Shown here piece by piece: positions 11,601-22,749 of a stretch of 64,000 bases of DNA. The translations under genes were made by a program, and so were the position numbers. Below the pieces are notes generated by a model. That model was given only the letters and a program-made list of their open reading frames with translations. It did no database searches and was not told the DNA's origin. Source of the DNA: Edaphochlamys debaryana (taxonomy: Eukaryota > Chlorophyta > Chlorophyceae > Chlamydomonadales); the NCBI GenBank assembly GCA_016858145.1, contig JAEHOE010000016.1, positions 868,001-932,000 on the forward strand, written 5' to 3'. Position 1 is the stretch's first letter. Every line of letters starts with the position of its first letter.

Positions 11601-13081
11601 TTGGGCGCTTGTGGCTCGCGCCCCCGAGCTCCTCGCCCTGGCTGTGGAGCAAGGCGAGGCCTATGCCTTGAACAGAGGAGCCGCCGCCGCCACTGGCGCC
11701 GCCGCTGCCGCCGGCAGCGGCGGCGGTCGTGGTCCCGGCTCGGCGGCGGGCGCAGCGGCGGGTTCCGCACTCGCGGTCGGTCCGGGGCCAACGCGGCCGT
11801 TGCTCCGGGCCGTGCTGGGGCCGGGCGGCCGCCTGCCTGAGCCGGCGCTGTTGGCGGCTGTGGAGGCGGCGTGCTCGGTTCCCGAAGGCCGGGAGCGGGG
11901 TTGCTGCGGCCGTGCTGCGGGGCCGTTTCGGCCGACGGCCGAGAGCGAGCCGGACCCTGGTAGCGGCAGCGGGTCGGGCCCATGTGGGTCGGGCCCATGT
12001 GGGTCGGGCTCATGTGGGTCGGGCTCGGGGCCGGCGGTTCTTCACGAGACTGCCTCCGGGGCTTGCATGGATTTGCGTGGCTACAAGCACGGTACCAGCT
12101 TGCTGCTGCCGCACGCCCAGGCGCTGGCCCTGCTGCCGCTGTGCGCCAACCCGTGCTGCGTCCGCCTCAAGGGGGCCACTGAGTCGGCGGCGGCGCCCGA
12201 CCCCGCCCTGGGGGGCTGCTGCAGCGGGGCCTGCCGGCGTGAGCTCACGTCTCGCGCAGCAGCCTCGGCCAGCTCCGCTGGGGCGGCGACGGCGGCGGCG
12301 GCGCCAGGCTCAGGCAGCTCCGCTCAGGCAGCAGCGGCGGCAGGCTCAGGTAGCTCCGCTTGGGCGGCGGCGGCGGCGGCAGGGGCGGCAGCCTCAGGCA
12401 GCTCCCCTGGGGCAGCGCGGCCGGTGGCGGCGGCGCCAGCCTCGTGTGGTGCTGTTGGCGGGTCGGCGGCGGCACCTGCTGCCGCCGTCACGGCGGTCCG
12501 GGCTGCGGGCGCCAGCGCCCCGGGGACCCTGGCCGCGGCGGCTGTGGCGGCGGGGGGGCCTGGGGTAGCGGCGGTGGCGGGCCCTGAGCGGGCTGCCTCA
12601 GCGGAACACGAGCGGCCCCGACCCGAGCTGCCAGGCGCTGATTCGACCGCCTCCGCCTCCGGAGCAGCACAGCCCGTGGCTGCGGAGGAGGTGACGGCGC
12701 TGCTGCGCTCCCAGCCCGACGGCAAGATGCTCTTTCTGGTAGGAATGCGCGCGCAGCAGCCCCGTTTTGCACCGAGGCTGCAGGCGTGCCGTACGGTTCC
12801 GGGGCTCTCCGCTGGCTCCGCTGGCTTCCTAGGGATAGCACCCAGGACTTGCCCACTCCGCTCCTCGCCACTCCCCTCCTCTTCCGTATCCTGCCTCACG
12901 CCTCACCCGTGCCACTCACCTCCAGGAGTACATGCGCCAACTCGACAGGCGCCACGTATCGATCAACAACCCCGAGCTGCGCGCGAGGCTTCGCGCTGCC
13001 TTCAGGAACCTGACCATGTCGCTGTGCTGCTCGTGCAAGAACGAGCAGGGCGAGCTCATGATTACGCTGAGAGACGCGTGA
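8645..13081 (+). CDS. Large protein with incomplete MYND-like finger, 3 exons, 1360 residues
   Basis: Exons 8645-10523, 10691-12738, 12926-13081; phases agree and total 1361 codons. The first two thirds are helical, Ala/Leu-rich sequence with low-complexity inserts (Gly/Ser near 9490, Gln/Ala/Pro near 9850-9970). Near residue 1100 lies GACMDLRGYKHGTSLLL followed by CANPCCVRLKGATES and a later CC...C. In the large volvocine family I recall, this position carries a full MYND zinc finger. Here only the first Cys pairs remain and the expected YC-x3-C and H-x3-C half is replaced by about 170 residues of Ala/Ser/Gly. A final short exon encodes EYMRQLDRRHVSINNPE and two further Cys (CCSC), ending LRDA. 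The start ATG is the first in the open frame. Function unknown. Confidence 0.7.
11978..12027 (+). repeat. In-frame 15-bp repeat coding for CGSGP/CGSGS
   Basis: About three and a half copies of a unit with core CATGTGGGTCGGG inside exon 2 of the MYND-like gene. The unit length is a multiple of three, so copy changes keep the frame. Confidence 0.85.
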
Positions 13082-13819
13082 GGGGGCGTACTGGTGCAAG
13101 GGGCGGCGGCTGGTGCGATGCAGGGCGTCGCTGGGGAGGCGCGGCTGTGGGGACCGGAGCGTGTGCATGATAGCGCACGGCACTGACGGCTGGCGTAAAC
13201 CTGTGGGTGTGGGGGCTGTGCTAGAGATGCGGCCCGGAGCAGAGGCCATCCGTGGGGGCATAGCCCTTGTGTAGCAGAGAAGCAGCACGGACGCGCGTGG
13301 CGACTCTGGCGAGACGCTCAGGCGGGGTGAAGGCAATGTCGAGGCCAATGCCTCGAGCGACCTGATATCCTGATGGCGAGAGCGGACGAACATGGGTCCC
13401 CAATACAGGGTCTCGCATGACTGCGAGGGCCGGGCTTGCGCTCGTAGACATGTTGACACAGCCGCTGCCGCAACGTGCGAGAAGAAGGCAGGGTGCCAGC
13501 AATGTTGTGGGTTGGGGGGCAGCCGCAATGGGTGCGCAGCACGGCGTGGCATTGCACAGCACGCTCAACATGGTGACGCCCGCATCCCGCTCCATACACA
13601 CCAATACCGCATTGTTCAATAAGTCGCAGCAGCTGAGCCTCCAGAGCACGCTCCGCCCGGAGGCCGCAGTCAAGGTGTGGCTCGGCGCGAGGTACGATCG
13701 CGTGCCCAATCTTGTCTCTCTGGCTACTAAGCTTATAGCATATGAAGCGTTCGGGCTTTGGTCGTCGTTGTGTGTCAAGCTTGCATCGCCCATCCCCACA
13801 GGGCTCTCCAGCAGCTGCG
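13082..13819. other. Intergenic, no gene recognised
   Basis: 3' flank of the MYND-like gene and 5' flank of the next gene. Long open frames occur on the minus strand but lack splice-consistent or family-like content. Confidence 0.5.
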
Positions 13820-16800
13820 ATGGACGACTTCCTGGAGGAGGAATACGGCTTCGACACATATAGCGGAGCCGGGGCACAGCAGGAGGACGGTGGGTCCGAA
13901 GCAAATTGCGCGCGCCCATGCCCATCAACCCCGCCGTCCCCTTCCGCCCCGCCATGCGTCACCCTCTTCTGGGCGTGTCCATAAAGCTCGCTTCCAATTT
14001 TTGCTGCTCTTTGACCACACAGAGGACCTCTGCAGCGCCTTTGAGGCGGCACTGGAGGCGTTGTTACCCCAGCTTCTGCCCAACGCTCTCACCCGATGGA
14101 GCAAACCGGACATGATGCCGCGCCGCCCCTCCCCGCGCTGGGTGCACGTAAGCACAACACGTTCGGGGGCTCAAGAGGGCTGCATGCCAGGTCTGCAGTC
14201 AAGGGCCTAGAGTTTGTGGCTGACAGGCCTGTCACTGAGCAGCCAATCCCATCCACCGCCCTTGAAGCTGGACCCCAACCCACCTCCCTGGCGGGTGGCC
14301 TGGCCCCCTGGGTCGAGGAAGGAGCCCCTTTCGAAGGTCGCCACCAAACGCCTGCCCCCTTTCGTTGCCCCAGGTGGGCTGCCCCGTGGGCGGCTGCCGC
14401 TGCTGCTGCCTGGTCGACATGGTCCTGGGCTTCCGGCAGTTGGCGGTTGGGCTGGCGGCGGCAGGCGTAACCGCCGACCGCCTGCCCCCGGGCCCCGTGC
14501 GGGAGGTGCTGACGAGGCCGCGAGGGCCGGGCGGCGGTGAGGCCTTCGCCGCGGCGGCCGGCGGCGGTAGTCGCGGTGGTGGCGAGGAAGGAGCCGGGGC
14601 TGGGGGCAGAGGCAGCGGAGGCGGAGGTCTGGCGGGCGGCAGGGCAGGCCTGGAGCCCGAGAGTGGGGCAGCGGGGCGAGGCGCAGGGGGTGCCGTGGAG
14701 CCTAGCCGCGGCCGGGACGTTGGGGCCGGCGGCAGCGGCGCGGCTGCAGGAGGGCCGGGCGGCGTCGACGAGGGGACCGGCCGCGCTGGGCACCCGGGGC
14801 CTAGTGGCAGCGCTAGTGCTGCACCACGCGGGGGTGCTGACGTGGGCGCCCGGGGCCTGGGGCCCTCCGGGCAGGGACCCTTGGACGGATCATCTGACGG
14901 GGCCGCTGGGAGCGCCGCTGGCGGCAGCGACGAGGACGCGGGCACTCCGGGGCGTGAGTGGGTGGAGTGGACGGACCTGCCGCAGTGGGCCAAGCGCGCC
15001 TTGCAGCGAACGGTGAGCGGCTGGAAGGGTGCGTAGCACAGGTGCCTTGGTGCGCAGAGCTCGCTCTCTTGTACGGTGTTTAGTCCACCCGCTCGCGGGC
15101 GCTACTCGCCTCGTTCCAAACTGCCGTCCTTACACCCCTGCTCTGCCTCCCGTCCTTCCCCACCGCAGGCGCGCTGGGGCTGGTTTGCTGGTGCCGAGCA
15201 CCCCCAGGGAATGGGCGCGTACGGCAGTGTGGCGGCGCACCTACGGCACGATCACGTACGGCAGGAGGAAATACAGCTGGGGCTGGAGCGGCGGCTGCTG
15301 GCGGTGCGTGGGAGGGGGAAGGGGTTGCGCCGCAGCCGACAGGCCACCAGGGAAGTTGTGCATGGGACCGAGAGGAAGGGGGAGGCTAATGTGTTGCCAT
15401 ATGCGGCCCTGTGAGGTGGAGGCAGTGGCGAGGAGGGAGCCAAAGGGGGGCTTCGCGCAGGAGCACAGGGGTGCATAACGACGGAGCACAAGGCCGGTGG
15501 CCCCTGTGTCCCGGAACGAGGGGCGGCGGAGGCGGGGGCGAGGGGCCAGGTGACGACCCGGACGGCAGGTGCGGCGCCGTGGGGCCTTTTTGCGTCTGTC
15601 CATGTCTGGAGCCATCTCCAACCGCGTGTCCGCTCCCGCAGCTCATCCAGCGGCTCCCAAGCTCCCCGATTCCCTCCCTGCCCGAATCCCTCCCTGCCCG
15701 ATTCCCTCCCTGCCCGATCCCCTGATTCCCCTCCCTGCCCCCAGGTGCCCGGGGGCTCGGAGCTGGAGCCATACGTGCCTCCGCCTGCGCGCTTCGTGAT
15801 CGGCTATTCTATGGATTACGAGCCAGCTCCGGGTGGGAGGGTGTTCGTGTGGATGATGAGTACGGCGGCAAAAGGTCTAGAGGGCTTGATTCCTAGGCTT
15901 CTCGAAGCATCAAAGTTTCGTGCCCCCTGTCCTATCCCAACTACTCGCAGATGACCCCGAGGTGCTCCAGTTCGCCCAGGAGCTGGGGGAGATGATGGAC
16001 GACCACGGAGCCACCATCGCTCACCGGCGCTGGGGCGACGGCGTCACTGTGTTCGGCCCCGGCAATGACGTCATGGTACGCAGCGGGCACATTAGCAGCG
16101 CACACGGAGGACTGCCGTACGCGTGCTGCCCTCCGTCCGCGGGCCTTAGGCCTAGTGAGGCGGTAAGCGAGTCTAACCCCAGCCTCCCCCCCTTGTGCCC
16201 GTCTGCCACACCCGGTGCAGCTGCCCTGCCCGGTGCCCGGCTGCGGCATGCGGGCGGTGGTCCGCATGGGCGAGGGGCTCATGGGCTAGGGCGCCTACGA
16301 CTCATTCAAGGTGAGGCCCAGCGGCTTACCCGCTGTTCACGTGCACGGCTGGCAATCATGGCCCGTGCGGGGAGGGGGCGCGCTACGTGAGCAAACCCTA
16401 CCTGTTATGCCGGCATCAGCGGCATGCGCTGAAGATCCCCTGCGCTTACAGTCTCCTGCCAGCGCCATCACCTAATGCCGGACTGCGCACTTGCATGCAG
16501 GTGGGCCTGCGCCAGGCGCTGCCGGCCGGCCAGATGCCGTACGGCCTGGTGCAGCAGGTCTTGGTTTCGGAGCGGGAGCACTTTGGCCGCACGTGCTACC
16601 ACGGCTGGCGCAGCCTGCCCAAGTGGGCGCAGCTCGGCTTCATACAGGCGGTGAGTCACATTGCCAGTCCCCAATGTGGCAGGGGTTACTAAGCAAGGTG
16701 GTATCGGTACGTTGACATACCCCACGCGCATGCAGCACCTCGTCAGACCCTGACGTTTTGGGCGAGGGAGCACCGTCCCGAGGCTGAGCCTTCCTGGGTT

Positions 16801-17603
16801 TCACGCTCGCTGCAACCTCCCCCGCAGGCTCGCTGGCGCTGGTTCGATAAGGAGTGGCACACGGAGGACCCATACGTGGCGCTGCGGTTCCATGTCCGCC
16901 ATGGCCACGCCGGCAGCGCGGAGGCGGCCCGCCTGCAGGCCGTGCTCATGGTGGGGCGGGGCCGTGGGGGCGTGGGGGCCATAGGTAGGGGCACAGGGGG
17001 GGCCTTGGGTGATCAAGTCGAGCGGGCTGCTCACCACCCCACCTGGGTGTGGAAGGTGGTCATGCCATTACCCTTCAGTCCCCCACCCTCGGGTGGGTTG
17101 CGCTCGGAGCACGTGGGTGTGAATTGGCTTATGCAGATACTCTATCCAAAACCGGCGTTTCACCCGGTATTCACCCTGGCTTGGCGCCCGCCCTTAGGAC
17201 CGACTCGGCGAGGAGGAGGAGGTGGAGGAGGAGGAGGACGACGACGACGACGACGAAGAGGAGGCGGAAGAGGAGGAGGAGGACACGCCTGACATCCCAC
17301 GGCGGCGTTATACTCGGCGCCAGAACGAAGGTGGGTGCCCAACGCTGACTCCGCCACCCGACTGGTGCACTGCTTGCACTTTCTGCTATAAACCCCGCCG
17401 ACTAGTGACTACTCAAGACGCCACGCCAGAACCTGCGACGCCTGTCAAGGCTCCGCGCCTCCTCTTCGCGTAAACTCGTCCCCCGTTTCCCCTTCCCCCT
17501 CCCAGATTTCCTCTGGGCATTGTTTGGGCGCGGTAAGCGCCCGCCACCTGATGGCGGAGCCGGTGGGGCCGGCGGGGGAAGAGCCTTCCGTCGACGGTTG
17601 TGA
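13820..17603 (+). pseudogene. CPxxxC double-module protein, copy 1, with in-frame stop
   Basis: Exons: 13820-13889, 14023-14147, 14374-15012, 15169-15303, 15745-15832, 15951-16075, 16221-16310, 16501-16650, 16828-16950, 17198-17330, 17506-17603. Ten of eleven were confirmed against the tandem copy at 18.2-22.0 kb: seven have identical length and three differ only in length, and all splice phases agree. Starts MDDFLEEEYGFDTY. Module 1 has CPVGGC, ADRLPPGPVREVLTRPRG, a Gly/Ala-rich linker and WTDLPQWAK then ARWGWFAG. Module 2 has DDPEVLQFAQEL, CPVPGCG, GLVQQVLVSEREHFG, SLPKWAQLGFIQA and ARWRWFDKEW. Then follow an Asp/Glu-rich tail and a basic end. Codon TAG at 16287-16289 stands where copy 2 has AAG (LMG-K-GAYDSFK), so the message is cut about two thirds along. 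The last exon differs from copy 2 and is less sure. Family unknown to me. Confidence 0.7.
15655..15740. repeat. Pyrimidine-rich GATTCCCTCCCTGCCC tandem repeat in an intron
   Basis: Four to five imperfect copies directly before the acceptor at 15744. The repeat also serves as the polypyrimidine tract. Confidence 0.8.
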
Positions 17604-18178
17604 AAATGCAGGGGCTGGCAAAATCACAGGAGCTGGCGGGGGGGGGACGAGGAGGACTACTAAGCGAAGCGGGTGTTGTGTGGGGGTCGGCTGAGGGCAA
17701 GCCGGGGTAGTCGCACTGTGAGGGAGGGAGGGAGGGACGCGAGGCGAGGCGGCCAGGGCGGGAGCCCCGTGGATGAGGGAGCTGAACCCGTGCTGAACGT
17801 AATTACGGGGGCGGCCCAAGTTGAGGGGGGGGCGTGAGCATCGATGGAGGGTGCGAGAGCGTGTTGAGCGTGTGTGCTGTACAGGGCGCCCATTCCCAAC
17901 TGGACGTTCAACCGGGCCAGACCTGCTGATGCCGTATAAACAAGAGAACAGGTCGCACCGCAGAGAGAGTGGCCGTTGGTTCCGTGTCGGAGCGAAGACT
18001 CGCATATCTACACGGAGCCTTACCCACACAACGCCTCTGTAACTCTGCCAGCAACCCAGCCTCGAGACAGTTTGTTGGGGCTCGCTTCTAGCTCCTCTCT
18101 CCTGGCGACGCAGCGAATTTGTTGCTCCGCGCACGGCCGTGGCGCTGCAAGCCCCCTTGTCAAGGTGACATTTCCAGG
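17604..18178. other. Gap between the two tandem paralogues
   Basis: Contains the 3' flank of copy 1 (a TGTAA, the usual algal poly(A) signal, lies near 18040) and the unresolved 5' end of copy 2. No in-frame ATG precedes the first recognisable exon of copy 2 before a stop at 18089. Confidence 0.45.
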
Positions 18179-21100
18179 TTCGACACGTTCTACGACAGAG
18201 ATGAGGAGAGGGCAGTGTATGACGCCGAGCGCGAGGAAGGTCGGTGACATGGCGGGTGCATCCCCCTTCTCCCCCAGCTCTCTCCCAGTCAAACTCGTTC
18301 CTCCCCCGAGTCCTATCGGCAATGCCTGTGCGTGCTATTTGCAGACAAGCAACACAGAGACTTCAAAGAGGCGCTGGAGGAAGTGCTGCCCCGGCTGCTG
18401 CCCAATGCGCGCACGCGTTGGCGGGAGCCCATTATGCAGGGCCGCCGGCCCTCCCCGCGCTGGGTACACGTGAGCTGCCGCCTGGAATGCTTCAGTGCTT
18501 AGCTTTCACGAACCTGCAACACGCAGCTCCAGATCTCAATCACCTACTCAGCACTGATGCGCCGTACCGTTCCCTGCCATCCGTCCCTGCCGTGCTTTGC
18601 TGTACGTGCGCTCCCTACTGCAGGTCCGCTGCCCCCTCACGAGTTGCGCTTCGTGCTGTCTGATCGACATGACCGTGGCGTTCCCTCAGCTGGCGGCCAA
18701 CCTGGCGGCAGTGGGGGCCACCGCCGACCGCCTGCCCGCGGGCCCGCTGCGGGAGGTGCTGACGAGGCCACGCGGGCGGGGCGGCGGTGAGGCCGCCGCG
18801 GCGGCGGCCGATGGCAGGGCTGCAGGCAGCAGTGGCGGAGCTGGCGGCAGCGGAGGGGAGCCTGGTGCGGCAGAGGATGCGGAACACGACGCGGAGGCGG
18901 ATGCTGATGACGGCGGCGAGGGCGCCGGTCCGAGCGGCAGCGCAAGGGCGGCGCAGGGCGCAGGGGGTGACGAGGCAGGCGACAGGGGTAGCCCTGGAAG
19001 GAGCGGAGGGGGCGACGAGGCTGGCGGCAGCGGAGCAGGCAACGGGGGTGCGGGCAGCGGAGCAGCCGCGGATGAGGGTGCCGGTACGAGCGGCGGGGTC
19101 CGCGAGTGGGTGGAGTGGACCGACCTGCCGCAGTGGGCCAAACCGCTCATTCAGAAGACGGTGAGAAGGTGCTGGCAGGGTTGAGGTGCGGTGAGCAGGA
19201 CCTCACCGGTACCGGTACGTGGAATGAACCTCTACTCGCCTTGCTTTCAGTTATGTCGTGCTACCCTCCATCCAACCATCCTGCCGCCCCTACCGCCCCT
19301 CTCTGCCCCGCAGGCCCGCTGGGGCTGGTTTGCGGGCGGCGAGCGGCTGGGCGCGTACCGCAACGTTAACGCGCACCTCCTGAACGACCATGAGCTGCCC
19401 CAGATCACGCGGCGCCTGCTGTGGGTGCGTGACGGGCAGAAGGTGCCGGGGTGGTGCACTCGATGGCTGTGCCCTTAGACCTGAGGCTGCGGACGCAAGG
19501 CTGCTTGGCTTGGCCCGGGGCCCCCGGCGTTAGGTGGGTGCTGGGCCTTTCTGCACTAGTACTTCTCGGCTGCCTAAGCGAGTCACCGGATCGTGCGAAA
19601 CATTGCTGCTCTCCCTTCGTGCCTGGCCCACTCCCCAGACGGCCGGTGGCGACGAGGAGGACGAGTTCTCGGGCCAAGTGGGCATGAGGATGCCCTTCCC
19701 CTTCGGCTTCGAGGTCGAGCGCCAGGCAGCGCCGGGTGCGTGAGTGGGCGTGGGGCCACTGCAAGTCACCCCTACCCGCATGGAGGGCGGGGCGGAGGGG
19801 CCACTGCTCTCAATGGTGACTGGCAGTGGTGGTGACTGGCAGTGGTGGTGACTGGCAGTGGTGGTGACTGGCAGCCTGCGCGGGACTCGCCACCCGCTCG
19901 AGGATCCCTTCGGTAGCTCCAACTCATTGCTCGGGGGCTGCGCACCTTTCATGTTTCTGTGTGGTGTGTTAATTGTGCATGCAGATGACCCCGAGGTGCT
20001 CCAGTTCGCTGAGGAGCTGAGTCAGCTCATGGATGCGCACTGCGCCATCACCGCGCACCGGCGCTGGGGCGAGGACACACTCATCTTCGGGCTCTGCAAC
20101 GACGTCGTGGTGAGTGCCGTACATTGTACGGCAGCACCGGTGCCCCGTGCTGTACGCGCTCTAATCCTTCCTCTCATGATCCTTCTATGCGTGTTTAAAG
20201 CAGAACATGCACCATGATGTACGTCTTTCGTGATCCCGCCTTGAGCCCGCTTACCCCCCTTACACGGTACTCTCCAATGAACCGAAACCCCATGCCGCCG
20301 CCCGCCCACGCAGCTGCGCTGCCCGGTGCCCGGCTGCGGCCTGGGCGTGGGCGTGCACATGGGCGAGGGGCTCATGGGCAAGGGCGCGTACGACTCCTTC
20401 AAGGTGAGGCTGAAGGCAGGGGTCGGCCCGCTAGCACCTAGGCTCAGCAGTCAGCACACTCGGCACAGCCCACAAAGGCGAAGTCTTAGCAGGGACGCCG
20501 TCTGTGCCAGTCTGGGGGCGAGGAAGCGTGGCGTGGCACTCAAGGAGTCAGCCTCCCGAGCCTGCCGGCTGTTGCCTTCTCAAGGGGTCAGTGCTGCCAA
20601 GGCACGCTTCATGACCGCACCGAGCGCCTCCTCTGCTCAGCTTTACGGCGGTGAGAAGGGCAACCCGACTTCCAGCAGCTCGAGCCAGTCAAAGGGTTGC
20701 TGACGCATGCCCCAACCCGCCTCCACCCCCCCATGCAGATCTGTCTGCGCGAGTGCCTGCCCGCCGCGGACATGCCTCCGGGCCTGGTGCATGACTGCCT
20801 CGTGGCGCCCAAGAAGCACTTCGGCAAAACGTGCTACAACTCCTGGGGCAACATTCCCAAGTTCGCCCAGCTCGGCTTCATATGGGCGGTGAGGGAGGGC
20901 TTCTGGTCAACTGGTTAGACGACAGGACCTTGTGTGGGTGTGGTAGGCAACGAGGAAACCACTGAGCTGCGCAGCAGTCGGGGCTTGCCCCTCTTTTTGG
21001 GGGAGCGGGACTGGGACTTGGGGTTGGGTGTGCATGGCCGGTGGGGCGACGCGTGCCTGGGTGGACGCCGCAAGCGCGTCGGCGGTCCTCAAACGGAACG

Positions 21101-22012
21101 CCCGCGTCGCTGGCCAGGGCCTCCCGCGGCCCCTGCTTTCTGCAACTTGGTTAAGGCGGTACTCTGCTTCTACACTGCGGCGCTGCCGGGCTGGCTCCCT
21201 GCTTGAAACCCCCGTCTTGCCATTCACGCTCGCTACAAACCTCCACCGCAGGCTCGCTGGCGCTGGTTCGAGAAGGAGTGGCGCACGGAGGACCCTTACG
21301 ACCCCCTCCGCATCCACTTTACTTAGGCTGGAGCACACGGGGGACGCGGAGGCGACCCGGCTGAAGGAGCTTCTACTGGTAAGCCTCACGGGTTGGGCCC
21401 TGCTGAGTCGCTGATGCCTGCCTTGGGCCTGGCCTGGACCTGGTTTAGGCCTGGGTGGGCCTGGGCTTGGGCTGGGCCGTCGGCAGGGGCGAGCGGGGTG
21501 CGACCTGAAGCGTGGCGTACGGGTTTTGGCGCGCGCCCAAACCAGGGAACGGGCTTGGAAAGGGGTTCAGAGGGAAGGACATGCGTGGGTCAGCGCAGCA
21601 GAGTGCTGCTCAGGCAGAGCGGACGCCGTTCACAGCTTTTGCTGCCGCAAGCTTCTCCCGCCTCCCTGCCTCCCTAGGACCGTGAGGGCGAGGAGGAAGA
21701 GGACAAGGCTGACAACCCTAACAGGCACAGGCAGCGGCGTCGCAAGGCAGAGGGTACGTGCGTGGGGTGGTGCCCGCGCGCGCTCTGTTCAGCTGTGTCT
21801 GATGCTGTCTCGATCTCAAGCCACACGGGCAGGCGTGTGCTCTGTCCCCGGGGTGTCGGGGCTCGCTATTGACCAACTGGTGCCAACCCTGCCCGTTCGT
21901 CCCTACCTCGCCACCCATCCCCGCAGCGTTCGTCAGGGAAAATATGCACAAGTACGACAATTACAAGCGGGCACGGCTGGACGAGCGCGGCCGCGGGCGC
22001 CGCCGGTCCTAG
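18179..22012 (+). pseudogene. CPxxxC double-module protein, copy 2, with frameshift in exon 9
   Basis: Exons: (5' end unresolved)-18239, 18345-18469, 18624-19160, 19314-19424, 19639-19735, 19985-20109, 20314-20403, 20739-20888, 21252-21378, 21678-21753, 21927-22012. Module 1: CPLTSC, ADRLPAGPLREVLTRPRG, a Gly/Ser linker, WTDLPQWAK and ARWGWFAGGERLG. Module 2: DDPEVLQFAEEL, CPVPGCG, GLVHDCLVAPKKHFGK, NIPKFAQLGFIWA and ARWRWFEKEW. The exon at 21252-21378 is 127 bp against 123 bp in copy 1; the 4 extra bases put a TAG after RIHFT. After the shift the frame reads LEHTGDAEATRLKELLL, matching copy 1, and the last exons keep an open frame to RGRRRS-stop. Either the gene is recently disabled, or an assembly error or unusual splice is present. 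A TGTAA lies at about 22509. Confidence 0.68.
19803..19873. repeat. GTGGTGACTGGCAGTG minisatellite in an intron
   Basis: About four near-identical copies of a 16-18 bp unit in the intron between exons 5 and 6 of copy 2. Absent from the same intron of copy 1. Confidence 0.85.
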
Positions 22013-22749
22013 CGGCGCGAGGGATTGAGCCCGACAGAATGACGATGGAGCCAGGCCGGGCGTGGGCGGCGGCAACGGGTCCCCTCACTCTCCAGAGCCG
22101 CCGCAGCCAGCGAGGACAAGGGCCAGATCAAGGGCCAGTTCAAGGGCCCAGGACGGGGTCGGTCGGGCGCTTGAGCAGCGAGCGCTAGCTAGGATGAGCG
22201 GTACCGGTAACTGCATGCAACCCGGCTGAACCACATCTACCGGGCAAAGGCGCACGAAACCGGTGACACGTGTGCCTATGCGTTACATAGTGCCGTGACT
22301 ACCCACTCATCTGAGGTGTAGATCTAGAGCACGTCTCTTGTGGTGCAGGAATGGGGCGGTCCACGACAGGCGGGATGAATGTTGATTGCGTGTGACGGTG
22401 TTGCATGCATGCACCTTGAGTGTCATTTGAGCGTCACTGAATGAGCCTGAATAGAGTGTGATAAGCTGCTGTCGATTGCGTTGCGGCATGACGGAGTGCT
22501 ACCCTGCCGTGTAAGACGCTTATTTTACCCCTGAAATACCGCGCCGCCGTGTCCCAAGCACCTCCCTTGGCCCTTTCACGGCCTCAACTCCCGCGCCTGG
22601 CCTGCATCCGCCTGCTTCACTGCTTGTCATCCACCCTGGGTCCACCCACTCCGCCTTCGCCCAGGCCCCAGCAACGCTTCCGCCCGTGCCTGCCCGCATG
22701 CCTGGACCGCCCCTGCCGTCCTGCCCAAGGCTCCGAGCCTGGCATAGGC
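22013..22749. other. Convergent intergenic region
   Basis: 3' flanks of the plus-strand copy 2 and of minus-strand gene A. No further gene recognised. Confidence 0.55.
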
